From assembly GCA_902568465.1 (NCBI GenBank), contig CACFQR010000004.1, positions 21,865 to 85,864 of the forward strand: DNA of 64,000 nucleotides, written 5' to 3'. A program made the translations under genes and the position numbers. The notes under the pieces were generated by a model. The model did no database searches. It saw only the letters and a program-made list of their open reading frames with translations, and was not told the origin of the DNA. Shown here in pieces: positions 9,342-17,300 of the stretch; the first letter of the stretch is position 1, and each line of letters begins with the position of its first letter. Origin of the DNA: an uncultured Pelagibacteraceae bacterium. GTDB lineage: Bacteria; Pseudomonadota; Alphaproteobacteria; Pelagibacterales; Pelagibacteraceae.

Positions 9342-10093
9342 TACTTAATTGTTTTCATTCCCTTTTTTACTAAAATAAAATACAACCAATTTGGCATAAT
9401 TTTTAGTAGCTTCATTATCATTGTAAAAAATATTGGAAAATGAATTTCGAAGGAATTTTTTTTAGTTAAACCTATAAACATTTTTTCTGCAGCAAATTCA
9501 GGAGATTTAATCAATGGCATTGGAAATTTATTTTTATCTGTCATAGGAGTTTTTATAAAGCCAGGACTTATCAAAGAAACTCTAACATTAAACCTTTTAA
9601 AATCGAAATATAAACTTTCTGCTAAGCTAGTTAAAGCAGCTTTTGAAGCACAATAGCCAGAAGCAGCCGGCAAACCTCTGTATCCTGCTACAGATGAAAC
9701 TATAGATATATGGCCGCTTTGTTTTTTTTTAAAGTAATCACTAACAGACATAATAGTATTTAAAGTTCCAAAAAAATTTGTTTCCATTATTTCTCTTATC
9801 TTTTCTGAGTTTAAATTTTTCTCTGCTTCCGGATCATGAATACCTGTACAAAAAACACAAATGTCTATTTCTTTAAATTCAGTTATAATTTTTTGAAAAA
9901 TTTCTTTTGCTTTACCTTCTTGTTTAACATCAAGGGGAAAACTAAAGATATTAGAATTTTGCTTACTCAATTCTTTTAATAAATTTTCTCTTCTTGCAGA
10001 TGCGGCAACTTGCCAACCTTCCTTAGCAAATTTTATTGCTAATGCTTTACCTATTCCACTACTGGCTCCTGTAATCCATATTTTTTTTGGCAT
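9338..10093 (-). CDS. Short-chain dehydrogenase/reductase
   Basis: A classical SDR of 251 residues. The Rossmann motif TGASSGIG is at residues 8-15, catalytic Ser at 133-134, and Tyr147 with Lys151 in YCASK, so it should be active with NAD(P)H. SDRs of this sort often accompany the CFA-like/DUF1365/DUF3833 cluster, which ends against it, so it may act on the same lipid or an aldehyde derived from it. It reads toward the cluster. A TGCGACAA motif lies about 45 bases before its start (10136-10144). The substrate is unknown. Confidence 0.85.
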   Translation of the reverse strand: MPKKIWITGASSGIGKALAIKFAKEGWQVAASARRENLLKELSKQNSNIFSFPLDVKQEGKAKEIFQKIITEFKEIDICVFCTGIHDPEAEKNLNSEKIREIMETNFFGTLNTIMSVSDYFKKKQSGHISIVSSVAGYRGLPAASGYCASKAALTSLAESLYFDFKRFNVRVSLISPGFIKTPMTDKNKFPMPLIKSPEFAAEKMFIGLTKKNSFEIHFPIFFTMIMKLLKIMPNWLYFILVKKGMKTIKY

Positions 10094-10135
10094 AACTTAA
10101 TTTAAACTCTTTTAACAAAAATGTAATAGCAAAAG

Positions 10136-10144
10136 TGCGACAAG
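10136..10144. promoter_or_regulatory. TGCGACAAG motif, copy 1
   Basis: TGCGACAAG sits between the divergent SDR gene (minus strand) and a small membrane-protein gene (plus strand). The wider ten bases GTGCGACAAG are identical to the copy before amt at 56605-56614. The GCGAC core resembles the GCGNC half-sites bound by RegA/PrrA-type redox response regulators; that assignment is inference. Confidence 0.4.
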
Positions 10145-10161
10145 ATGTATGTAGATTTAGA

Positions 10162-10350
10162 ATGAATCTAAACTATATATCAGCCATGTTTCCTTATAAT
10201 GATGACGAAAATGCCTGGATTAGCGGCAGCTTATTACATAAAAAAATGCCTCTAAAGCATAACTTAGCTTACAGTTTAATTTTTGCTTTATTTGCAGCAT
10301 TACTATCAGCAACAGTTCCAGCTTTAATATATTATTTTATTTCAAACTAA
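10162..10350 (+). CDS. Small membrane protein, unknown function
   Basis: The frame is open from a GTG at 10135, but that codon lies inside the TGCGACAAG motif. The ATG at 10162 (62 residues) or 10186 (54 residues) is more plausible, though neither has a clear ribosome-binding site. The visible protein has a polar N-terminal part with FPYNDDENAWISG and one or two C-terminal membrane stretches (LAYSLIFALFAALLSATVP and onward). I do not recognise a family. The SDR gene on the same strand starts 13 bases after its stop and could share its transcript. Confidence 0.5.
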   Translation: MNLNYISAMFPYNDDENAWISGSLLHKKMPLKHNLAYSLIFALFAALLSATVPALIYYFISN

Positions 10351-10363
10351 TCATAATTTTTTT

Positions 10364-11077
10364 ATGAAAAAGTATTTAATATTTGGTGCAACAGGTGCTA
10401 TCGGATCAAGTTTAGCAAATCAATTATATAAAAAAAATTTTGACTGTCATTTAGTAGGCAGGAATGAAGAAGAGTTGAAACAAATATCAAGTAAGCTAAG
10501 TTACACTTTTACTGTTTGTGATGTTTTACAATTAGATTTTACCAAAAAACTAACAAGCGATTTATCTAACACTGAGGTTTTAGGAATTGCATATTGCGTA
10601 GGTTCAATTGATTTAAAGCCTTTTAAACTTACCAAGGCTAGCGATTTTGTTTCTAGTTATGTTTTAAATTTAGTCTCTGTAACAGACGTAATTAGATCTT
10701 TACAAGATAATTTAAAAAAAAATAATGCATCAATAGTACTATTTTCAACCGCAGCGGCTAAAAAAGGTTTCATGAATCACAGTATTATTTCTGCAGCAAA
10801 AGCTGGAGTAGAAGGTCTTACAGTTGCACTAGCTGCCGAACTAGCTCCTAACATAAGAGTTAATTGTATTGCACCAAGTTTAACCAAATCTAAGATTGCA
10901 AAAAATGTAATTAAAAATTCCAAGATGGAAGAGGCTATTGCAAAATTACACCCTTTAAAAAGAATTGGAGAAGCGTCAGACTCGGCATACCTAGCATCTT
11001 TTCTTTTATCAAAAGAAAGCTCATGGATAACTGGTCAAGTAATAGGAGTTGATGGAGGAAGGGCATCGATAGCTTAA
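10364..11077 (+). CDS. SDR-family protein lacking the catalytic tyrosine
   Basis: A 237-residue protein with an SDR Rossmann start (IFGATGAIGSSLA near residues 6-18) and a C-terminal ASFLLSKESSWITGQVIGVDGG ending in two halves typical of the family. The catalytic region reads HSIISAAKAG. Lys146 is kept, but the residue four before it, normally Tyr, is Ile142. It may have altered or lost reductase chemistry while still binding a dinucleotide. It is followed after two bases by the DUF5872-like gene and then tspO, so the three look co-transcribed. The substrate is unknown. Confidence 0.78.
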   Translation: MKKYLIFGATGAIGSSLANQLYKKNFDCHLVGRNEEELKQISSKLSYTFTVCDVLQLDFTKKLTSDLSNTEVLGIAYCVGSIDLKPFKLTKASDFVSSYVLNLVSVTDVIRSLQDNLKKNNASIVLFSTAAAKKGFMNHSIISAAKAGVEGLTVALAAELAPNIRVNCIAPSLTKSKIAKNVIKNSKMEEAIAKLHPLKRIGEASDSAYLASFLLSKESSWITGQVIGVDGGRASIA

Positions 11078-11079
11078 AT

Positions 11080-11496
11080 ATGTTTTCGAAGAAACAAATA
11101 AGTTTAAAAGCTTGGATAAAACAAAAATGGCGTACCAAATCAGGAAAAAAGTCCTCTATAACAGGCGAGCGCTATTTACCAGAGAAAGCTATAAAAGCAC
11201 TTTCTAATTTTGAATATAGGCTTACTACAAAGGCAAAACGTAAAGCTACTAAAAAAAATAAACAATTTTCTAAACAACCAAGATATATTGCTGATAAGGT
11301 AAGACAGTATAGAAATGAATGGAAAATTGACAATAAAATTAAATATAGTAATTATACTAAACCGGTTTTAAGAAAGAGGTTATTTGAAGAAATTAAAGCT
11401 ACCGCAACTCACGGGACAAAAGCAGGACAATGGTCAGCCAGAAAAGCTCAACTGCTTGCAAAAAAATATAAAGCATTCGGAGGAGGATATTATTAA
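11080..11496 (+). CDS. DUF5872-like small basic protein
   Basis: The protein has 138 residues and is strongly basic. It has the pattern KAWIKQKWRTKSGKKS followed by TGERYLPEKAIKAL, then a lysine-rich stretch, and ends with a GQWSARKAQLLAKKY segment. This matches my memory of the DUF5872 family, found in bacteria and in some large DNA viruses of algae, with no known function. The charge suggests nucleic-acid contact, which is only a guess. Its stop overlaps the first base of the tspO start, so it is probably translated with tspO. Confidence 0.6.
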   Translation: MFSKKQISLKAWIKQKWRTKSGKKSSITGERYLPEKAIKALSNFEYRLTTKAKRKATKKNKQFSKQPRYIADKVRQYRNEWKIDNKIKYSNYTKPVLRKRLFEEIKATATHGTKAGQWSARKAQLLAKKYKAFGGGYY

Positions 11497-11966
11497 TGTC
11501 ATTACCTAAAAAAATTATTTCACTATTAATATTTATAGTTCTTGCTTTTGGAGCATCGGCTTGGGGAAGTTTAGTAACAAATCTTTATAAAGAACCTTGG
11601 TACTCTACAATAGTAAAACCCTCATTTAATCCTCCAGAATGGGTTTTTGCTCCTGTGTGGATTACTTTATATATAGCGATGTCTGTAGCTATATGGTTAA
11701 TTTGGATTAATCCAAAGAGAGTTGAAAAAATTATATATATATACTTTATACATTTACTCATAAATGGAAGCTGGAGCATATTTTTTTTCGGACTTCACTT
11801 GATACTTGTATCTTTAATAATAATCGCAATTATTATTTTTTTTGTGATTTGGTTAATGAAACTATATTATCCAATAAATAAAATTAGTTCATTTTTAATG
11901 ATACCTTACTTAGCATGGCTAATTTATGCATTTGTTTTAAATTTCTACATTTTTATACTTAACTAA
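11496..11966 (+). CDS. tspO: TspO/MBR family tryptophan-rich sensory protein
   Basis: At 156 residues with five predicted membrane helices, it fits TspO/MBR. Diagnostic parts are the WYSTIVKPSFNPPEWVFAPVW stretch in two pieces from about residue 31, WLIWI, and a second-half NGSWSIFFFGLH segment. TspO proteins bind porphyrins and related tetrapyrroles. In Rhodobacter TspO modulates oxygen- and light-dependent gene expression. Here it follows the DUF5872-like gene with a one-base overlap and sits near the lipid-modification cluster, which could fit a response to light or oxidative stress (inference). Confidence 0.9.
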   Translation: MSLPKKIISLLIFIVLAFGASAWGSLVTNLYKEPWYSTIVKPSFNPPEWVFAPVWITLYIAMSVAIWLIWINPKRVEKIIYIYFIHLLINGSWSIFFFGLHLILVSLIIIAIIIFFVIWLMKLYYPINKISSFLMIPYLAWLIYAFVLNFYIFILN

Positions 11967-11997
11967 GTTGTGATATATTTCCTTTAAAAGGGGATTC

Positions 11998-13101
11998 ATG
12001 GATGATGTTGTTGTAGTTGGAGGAGGAATAATTGGAGTCTCCACTGCATATTTTTTGTCAAAAGAGGGAAGAAAAGTCAGAGTTATTGAAAGAGATCCTG
12101 CTTACAAAAAAGCATCTTTTCCTTTGTCTTTAGGCGGTTTTAGAAGACAATTTTTTCAGAAAGAAAATATTAACCTAGGAAAATTTGCTTTAGAGTTTAT
12201 ATCTAATATTCCAAATACTTTAAAAACAAAAAACAACCCTAATCCAACAGCAAGTATCGTGCCAAATGGTTATTTATTATTATTTGGACCAGAGCATGCG
12301 CAAGAACAATACGAAGCACTCAAAAATCATAAAGCATGTGACGCTGGTACTAAAAATATTCCCGCAAGTAAGTTAAAAGATATTTTTAGCTGGATAAATC
12401 CTGAAGGACTAGAAACAGCAACTTATACAGATAATAAGATTGAAGGGTGGATAGATCCTCACATGTTTCATAATGCTTTAAAAAATAAAGCTATTGAATT
12501 AGGCGCAATTTTTGAAAAAGGAGATATTAAAAAAATTAGTGATATTAAAGCTAAAACTATTGTATCAGCTGCAGGATGTTGGACAAATGAATTGCTTGAG
12601 GATATTCCAGTAGCGCCTCAAAAACATACTGTGTTTAGGGTAAAGTGCCCAAAACATTACCCAGAGATGCCATTAACAGGTGATCTTTTATCAGGAGTAT
12701 ATTGGAGGCCTGAGGGAAAAGAATATCTTGCAGGGTCCCCAAATTCTAAGTTTAATTGCCCAGATTTAGAACCAGAGTGGGATGATTTTGAAAATCTTGT
12801 GTGGCCCGCGCTAGCAAATAGAGTTCCTGAATTTGAAAAATTAAAATTAACTGGTGGATGGGCAGGGTATTATGATTGTAATACATTAGACAACAATGCA
12901 ATCGTGGGAAAGCATCCAAAATATGAAAATGTATTTTTAGCTACAGGATTTACTGGTAGAGGTTTAATGCAATCGCCAGGAATTGGTAGAGGGTTAACAG
13001 AACTTATCACTACTGGAAAATATCAAACTATAGATTTATCTTGTTTTGGATTAGATCGAATCTTTACTAAACAAAAAAGAACAGAACCTTACGTTTTATA
13101 A
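11998..13101 (+). CDS. DAO-type FAD-dependent oxidoreductase
   Basis: A 367-residue flavoprotein of the D-amino acid oxidase/sarcosine oxidase fold. It opens with GGGIIGVSTAYFL from residue 8, with a basic-acidic second strand (VRVIERDP), and has an ATGFTGRGLMQSPGIGRG segment near the C-terminus that holds the FAD. It probably oxidises an amino acid or N-methyl amino acid, but the substrate cannot be read from sequence. The start is an ATG with AAAAGGGG upstream. It ends two bases before the convergent permease gene. Confidence 0.8.
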   Translation: MDDVVVVGGGIIGVSTAYFLSKEGRKVRVIERDPAYKKASFPLSLGGFRRQFFQKENINLGKFALEFISNIPNTLKTKNNPNPTASIVPNGYLLLFGPEHAQEQYEALKNHKACDAGTKNIPASKLKDIFSWINPEGLETATYTDNKIEGWIDPHMFHNALKNKAIELGAIFEKGDIKKISDIKAKTIVSAAGCWTNELLEDIPVAPQKHTVFRVKCPKHYPEMPLTGDLLSGVYWRPEGKEYLAGSPNSKFNCPDLEPEWDDFENLVWPALANRVPEFEKLKLTGGWAGYYDCNTLDNNAIVGKHPKYENVFLATGFTGRGLMQSPGIGRGLTELITTGKYQTIDLSCFGLDRIFTKQKRTEPYVL

Positions 13102-13103
13102 AA

Positions 13104-14426
13104 TTATTTTTTTGGAAGAGTGGCGTTTAAAACGAATGCCAAAAGTCCCGCAGGGATTAAGCCTGTAGTTAACAATAATTTTAATTTAATTCCAAAATCT
13201 GGTATGTGGGCTACAAATTCAGGAAAAGCATATAGACCTATTCCAAAAGACAGTGATAGGGCCAATATTAAAATATTTCTTTGATTCATTTCAGTTTTAG
13301 AAATTAATTTAATTCCAGCTCCAGCAATTAATCCGAACATGATGATGGCTGCTCCACCGATTACCGAGTCTGGCATTGCAGCAATTATTCCACCTAATTT
13401 AGGAAATAAACCTAATAAAATTAAAATTACACCAGCGACTGTTCCTACATGTCTACTAATCACACCTGTAAAAGCAACTAGACCTGCATTTTGAGAATAA
13501 GAAGTATTAGGCATAGCATTAAAAATTGAAGCAAATGCTGTACCAACTCCGTCAGCCATTATACCACCAGAAAGTTCTTTATCAGTTGCCTCTCTGTTTG
13601 CGCCGCCCATAGTGGTAGCACTAATGTCCCCAATAGTTTCAATTGTCGTTACGATCGACATAAACAACATTAGTATCACTGCACCCCAAACAAAATCTAT
13701 TCCATATTGAAATGGCATTGGGAAAGCAAACCAGCCAGCTGCCTCTATTTTTCCCCATCTAATTTCACCTAGTAAAGCCGCCATTACGAAACCAGCTATT
13801 ATTCCAATTAAAATAGAAGCTGAAGATACCATTCCTTTTCCTCTTATGTTGCAAACAAGAGCAACCACCAAAACAGTACCAGCTATAAGTAGATGCTCCC
13901 AATTAGCAAAAATTTCTGGTTTGTTATTCATTAACCAAACTCCACCACCAGCATATTTAAAACCAACTTTAAGCAGACTGATTCCAATCATTAGCACCAC
14001 TATTCCCGTTACTAATGGAGGAAACATATGTCTAATTGGTTTTAACATTTTACCAATCCAAATTTGGAAAATTCCTCCGATAAAAGCTGCTGTAAATATT
14101 GCACCTAGGCCAAAAGCTTTAAAAGGTAGCATTATTGGAATAAAAGCAAAACTTGTTCCTTGAATAATTGGAAGTCTAGAGCCTACATTTTTATAACCAA
14201 CTGTTTGTATTATTGTTGCTACACCTGCAGCAAATAAGGCCATTTGAATTAAAAAAATCTTTTCAGCAGTTGTTACTCCGAAAACACCTGCAACAATTAA
14301 TGGGACAGTAATGTTACCAGCAAACATTGCAAACACGTGCTGGATACCCAAAGGTATAGATTGGTTTAGTGGTAGCTTTTTATTTGCTCCACTTCCTCCT
14401 CCAGATTTTCTTCTTGATCTTGCCAT
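13104..14426 (-). CDS. NCS2-family nucleobase permease (xanthine/uric acid type)
   Basis: An integral membrane protein of 440 residues with 12 or more segments. The opening LGIQHVFAMFAGNITVPLIV stretch, QTVGYKNVGSRLPIIQGTSF (in two parts), and the signature around residues 300-315 ending NAMPNTSYSQNAG place it in the nucleobase:cation symporter-2 family. The NTSYSQNAG form is more like xanthine/urate transporters than uracil transporters. It would import a purine by proton or sodium symport as a nitrogen source. The basic, glycine-rich N-terminus (ARSRRKSGGGSG) is cytoplasmic. It stands alone between the DAO gene and the formate dehydrogenase operon. Confidence 0.87.
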   Translation of the reverse strand: MARSRRKSGGGSGANKKLPLNQSIPLGIQHVFAMFAGNITVPLIVAGVFGVTTAEKIFLIQMALFAAGVATIIQTVGYKNVGSRLPIIQGTSFAFIPIMLPFKAFGLGAIFTAAFIGGIFQIWIGKMLKPIRHMFPPLVTGIVVLMIGISLLKVGFKYAGGGVWLMNNKPEIFANWEHLLIAGTVLVVALVCNIRGKGMVSSASILIGIIAGFVMAALLGEIRWGKIEAAGWFAFPMPFQYGIDFVWGAVILMLFMSIVTTIETIGDISATTMGGANREATDKELSGGIMADGVGTAFASIFNAMPNTSYSQNAGLVAFTGVISRHVGTVAGVILILLGLFPKLGGIIAAMPDSVIGGAAIIMFGLIAGAGIKLISKTEMNQRNILILALSLSFGIGLYAFPEFVAHIPDFGIKLKLLLTTGLIPAGLLAFVLNATLPKK

Positions 14427-14482
14427 TCAATCCCTCTTTAAACTAAAAGCCTATTAAAATAGGGGATGTAGGTCAAACGAAA

Positions 14483-17293
14483 TTATGCTCTAGTTTCTTT
14501 AACAACTTCAGCTTCTTTAGTCTCTTTTTCAGTCGAAACCTCTGTTTTAAACTGATTTGATATTTTCTGAACTTCGACAGCCGACACTTTATATTCTGCA
14601 CACATTGTTTCTTCATCTTTTCCATGACCAGTTACCATATTCACCATGTGCTCTGGAAAGTGGAAAGTAGTAAAAACAATGCCTTCTTTTACTCTATCAG
14701 TAACTACAACTTTTAAAGAAACTTCTCCTCTACCAGAATAAAGTCGTGCAATATTACCGGTATTTAATTCTCTCTGTTTTGCATCTCTAGGGTTAATCTC
14801 CAAAACATCTTCATCTACGATTTTAATATTCTTAGTTCTTCTTGTCATTGTAGCTGCGTTGTAGTGTTGTAATACTCTGCTAGTGGTAAGTATCAATGGA
14901 TAATCTTTTTTGTTTTCCTCTAATTCAGCGCTTTCTTTAAAGTCAAAATATTTAATTCTACCTTTTCCTAATTTAAATTCTTTTTCATGCAAAATTTTTG
15001 TATCTGTTCCATCTTCTTTTACTGGCCATTGTAAACCTAATTTTCCTAATCTTTCTCGTGTTATTCCTTTAAAGAAAGGAACTACATCAGCAATTTCAGC
15101 TAATACTTGGTCAGCATCATATGTTGGTTGATTATATCCAAGTTTTTGCATCATATCTGTAACTATAACTCCGTCAGGTTTTGTTCCTGGAAGAGGTTTT
15201 GCTGCTCTATTAACTCTTTGAACTCTTCTTTCGGTGTTTGTAAAAGTACCGTCTTTTTCTAAAAAAGTTGTACCAGGCAGAACCACATCAGCATGCTTGG
15301 CAGTTTCACTTAAAAATATTTCTTGAACTACTAATAGATCTAAAGCATTCATTGCTTTTGCAACGTGTGCACTATTTGGATCTGTTTGTACAACGTCTTC
15401 TCCGATAATCCACACAGCTTTTACTTCTTTATTTATTGCAGCATCAAAAATTTGTGGGATTTTTAATCCTGCTTTTGTTGGATGAACAACTCCATATTTT
15501 TCCGTATAAAAATTTTGGATCTTTTCATCTGCAACAGGGAAATATCCTGCACCTTGATGTGGTTGGCAACCCATATCAGCTGCACCTTGAACATTATTTT
15601 GTCCTCTTAGAGGATTAACCCCAACACCTTTTCTTCCAATATTTCCAGTTATCATAGCAAGATCGGCAATTAGCATTACAGTTTTTGAACCTTGTTCATG
15701 TTCGGTAACTCCAAGACCATGAAACTCCATAGAGTTTCCTGCAGTTGCGTAAGCAATAGCTGCTTCCTTAACTTGTTGTTTATCTACACCAGCAACTTTA
15801 GCTAATTGATCAATATTTAATTTTTTAATTCCTTTAAGAAAGTTTTCAAAACCTTCAGTTCTACTTAAAATAAAATCTTCTTTTTGTAATTTAGATTCAA
15901 TTATAAAATACAGCATCATATTTAAAACGGCCACATTAGTTCCAGGTCTTAATCTAATGTGATAGTCCGCCATTCTTGCTAAATCAGTTGTTACAGGGTC
16001 TAAAACTATTAGTTTTTTGCCTTTCATCACTTGCTGTTTAATTTTTGCACCTGTTACAGGATGAGCATTTGTTGGGTTTGCTCCAATAACTAAAAATAAG
16101 TCTGCATGATAAATATCTTCTGTAGAATTTGTAGCTGCTCCAGTCCCGTAAGTCTGTTGTAACCCCCAAGCCGTTGGTGAATGACAAATTCTAGCACAGC
16201 AATCAATATTATTTGTTCCTATTGCTGCTCTAATCATTTTTTGAAAAACATAATTTTCTTCATTTGTACATCTCGCAGATGAAATTCCCGCAACAGCGTC
16301 AGGTCCGTTTTCTTTTACTATTTTTTGTAATTTATTTTTTATGTAATCATAAGCCTCGTCCCAGGATGCTTTCTCAAATTTTCCATTTCTCTTTATTAAT
16401 GGATTTCTCAATCTGTCTGGATGATCATAAAAACCAAAAGCATATCTACCCTTCAAACAAGTATGACCGGCATTTACTTCAGTTTCTTTTGGAGTATCAA
16501 TAGAAACTACTTTTCCATCTTTAATAGATGCTTCTAAGTTGCAGCCAACTCCACAATAAGAACATGTAGTTCTAACTTTTTCATCGTAGTCTGCTGATTT
16601 AGATGCAAAAACATCTGATATCGCGTCAGTAGGACAAGTATGAGCACATGCTCCGCATGATACACATGATGAATCCCCAAATAGCATATCATTGTCAGTT
16701 GTGATTTTTGATTCAAAGCCTCTTCCGCTCATAGTTAAAACAAAAGATCCTTGAATTTCATCACATGCCCTTACACAACGTCCACAATTAATACAGTTAT
16801 CTAAATTCATTCGCATATAAGCATGCGATGTATCTTTTGGAGTTCCTTTATTTTGTTTAGGCTTATTATACCTGTGTTCATTAATACCTAAATCGTTCGC
16901 TACTGTTTGCAATTCACAATTATTATTTACCTCACAAGTTGAACATGTCATAGGGTGATCAGTTAGAACTAGTTCAACAATATTTTTTCTTAATTTTTTT
17001 AAATCATCATTGCTTGTAATTATGTATGAATCTTCTGTAACTGGAGTATGACAAGACGCAACTGTTTTTGTTGGACCATCTTTTTTAAGAGCTACATCTA
17101 CAGAACAGACCCTACAGGCACCATAGGGTGCTAAGTTTGGATCGTCACATAAGCTAGGAATTTCCTTTTCACCAACATGTTCTCTAACAAATTTTAAAAC
17201 CGAAGTATGTTCAGGTTTAATTTGATGAGCTACTCCATCAATATATGCTACCTTTTGGCTTTTTCCATTTGTTCCATTTTTACCGTTTTTCAT
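14483..17293 (-). CDS. fdsA: NAD-linked formate dehydrogenase, molybdenum alpha subunit
   Basis: The catalytic subunit oxidises formate to CO2 and passes electrons through Fe-S clusters to the FMN subunit. It has 936 residues. From the N-terminus: a 2Fe-2S domain (C49, C60, C63, C81), a His/Cys cluster (H113, C117, C120, C126), two 4Fe-4S sites (C167-C177 and C210-C220), then C244, C247, C251 and C279 before the bis-MGD domain. The molybdenum ligand is Cys370 with neighbouring His371 (ARICHSP), so it is a cysteine, not a selenocysteine, enzyme. It lies seven bases after the FdsG-FdsB gene. In SAR11-type cells it would oxidise formate from methyl-group oxidation for energy. Confidence 0.93.
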   Translation of the reverse strand: MKNGKNGTNGKSQKVAYIDGVAHQIKPEHTSVLKFVREHVGEKEIPSLCDDPNLAPYGACRVCSVDVALKKDGPTKTVASCHTPVTEDSYIITSNDDLKKLRKNIVELVLTDHPMTCSTCEVNNNCELQTVANDLGINEHRYNKPKQNKGTPKDTSHAYMRMNLDNCINCGRCVRACDEIQGSFVLTMSGRGFESKITTDNDMLFGDSSCVSCGACAHTCPTDAISDVFASKSADYDEKVRTTCSYCGVGCNLEASIKDGKVVSIDTPKETEVNAGHTCLKGRYAFGFYDHPDRLRNPLIKRNGKFEKASWDEAYDYIKNKLQKIVKENGPDAVAGISSARCTNEENYVFQKMIRAAIGTNNIDCCARICHSPTAWGLQQTYGTGAATNSTEDIYHADLFLVIGANPTNAHPVTGAKIKQQVMKGKKLIVLDPVTTDLARMADYHIRLRPGTNVAVLNMMLYFIIESKLQKEDFILSRTEGFENFLKGIKKLNIDQLAKVAGVDKQQVKEAAIAYATAGNSMEFHGLGVTEHEQGSKTVMLIADLAMITGNIGRKGVGVNPLRGQNNVQGAADMGCQPHQGAGYFPVADEKIQNFYTEKYGVVHPTKAGLKIPQIFDAAINKEVKAVWIIGEDVVQTDPNSAHVAKAMNALDLLVVQEIFLSETAKHADVVLPGTTFLEKDGTFTNTERRVQRVNRAAKPLPGTKPDGVIVTDMMQKLGYNQPTYDADQVLAEIADVVPFFKGITRERLGKLGLQWPVKEDGTDTKILHEKEFKLGKGRIKYFDFKESAELEENKKDYPLILTTSRVLQHYNAATMTRRTKNIKIVDEDVLEINPRDAKQRELNTGNIARLYSGRGEVSLKVVVTDRVKEGIVFTTFHFPEHMVNMVTGHGKDEETMCAEYKVSAVEVQKISNQFKTEVSTEKETKEAEVVKETRA

Positions 17294-17300
17294 AAATCCC

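Noticed and set aside
13846..14163. Open frame of 105 codons on the plus strand inside the NCS2 permease gene
   Set aside because: It is antisense to a well-supported permease, and its translation is a low-complexity shadow of membrane-segment codons.
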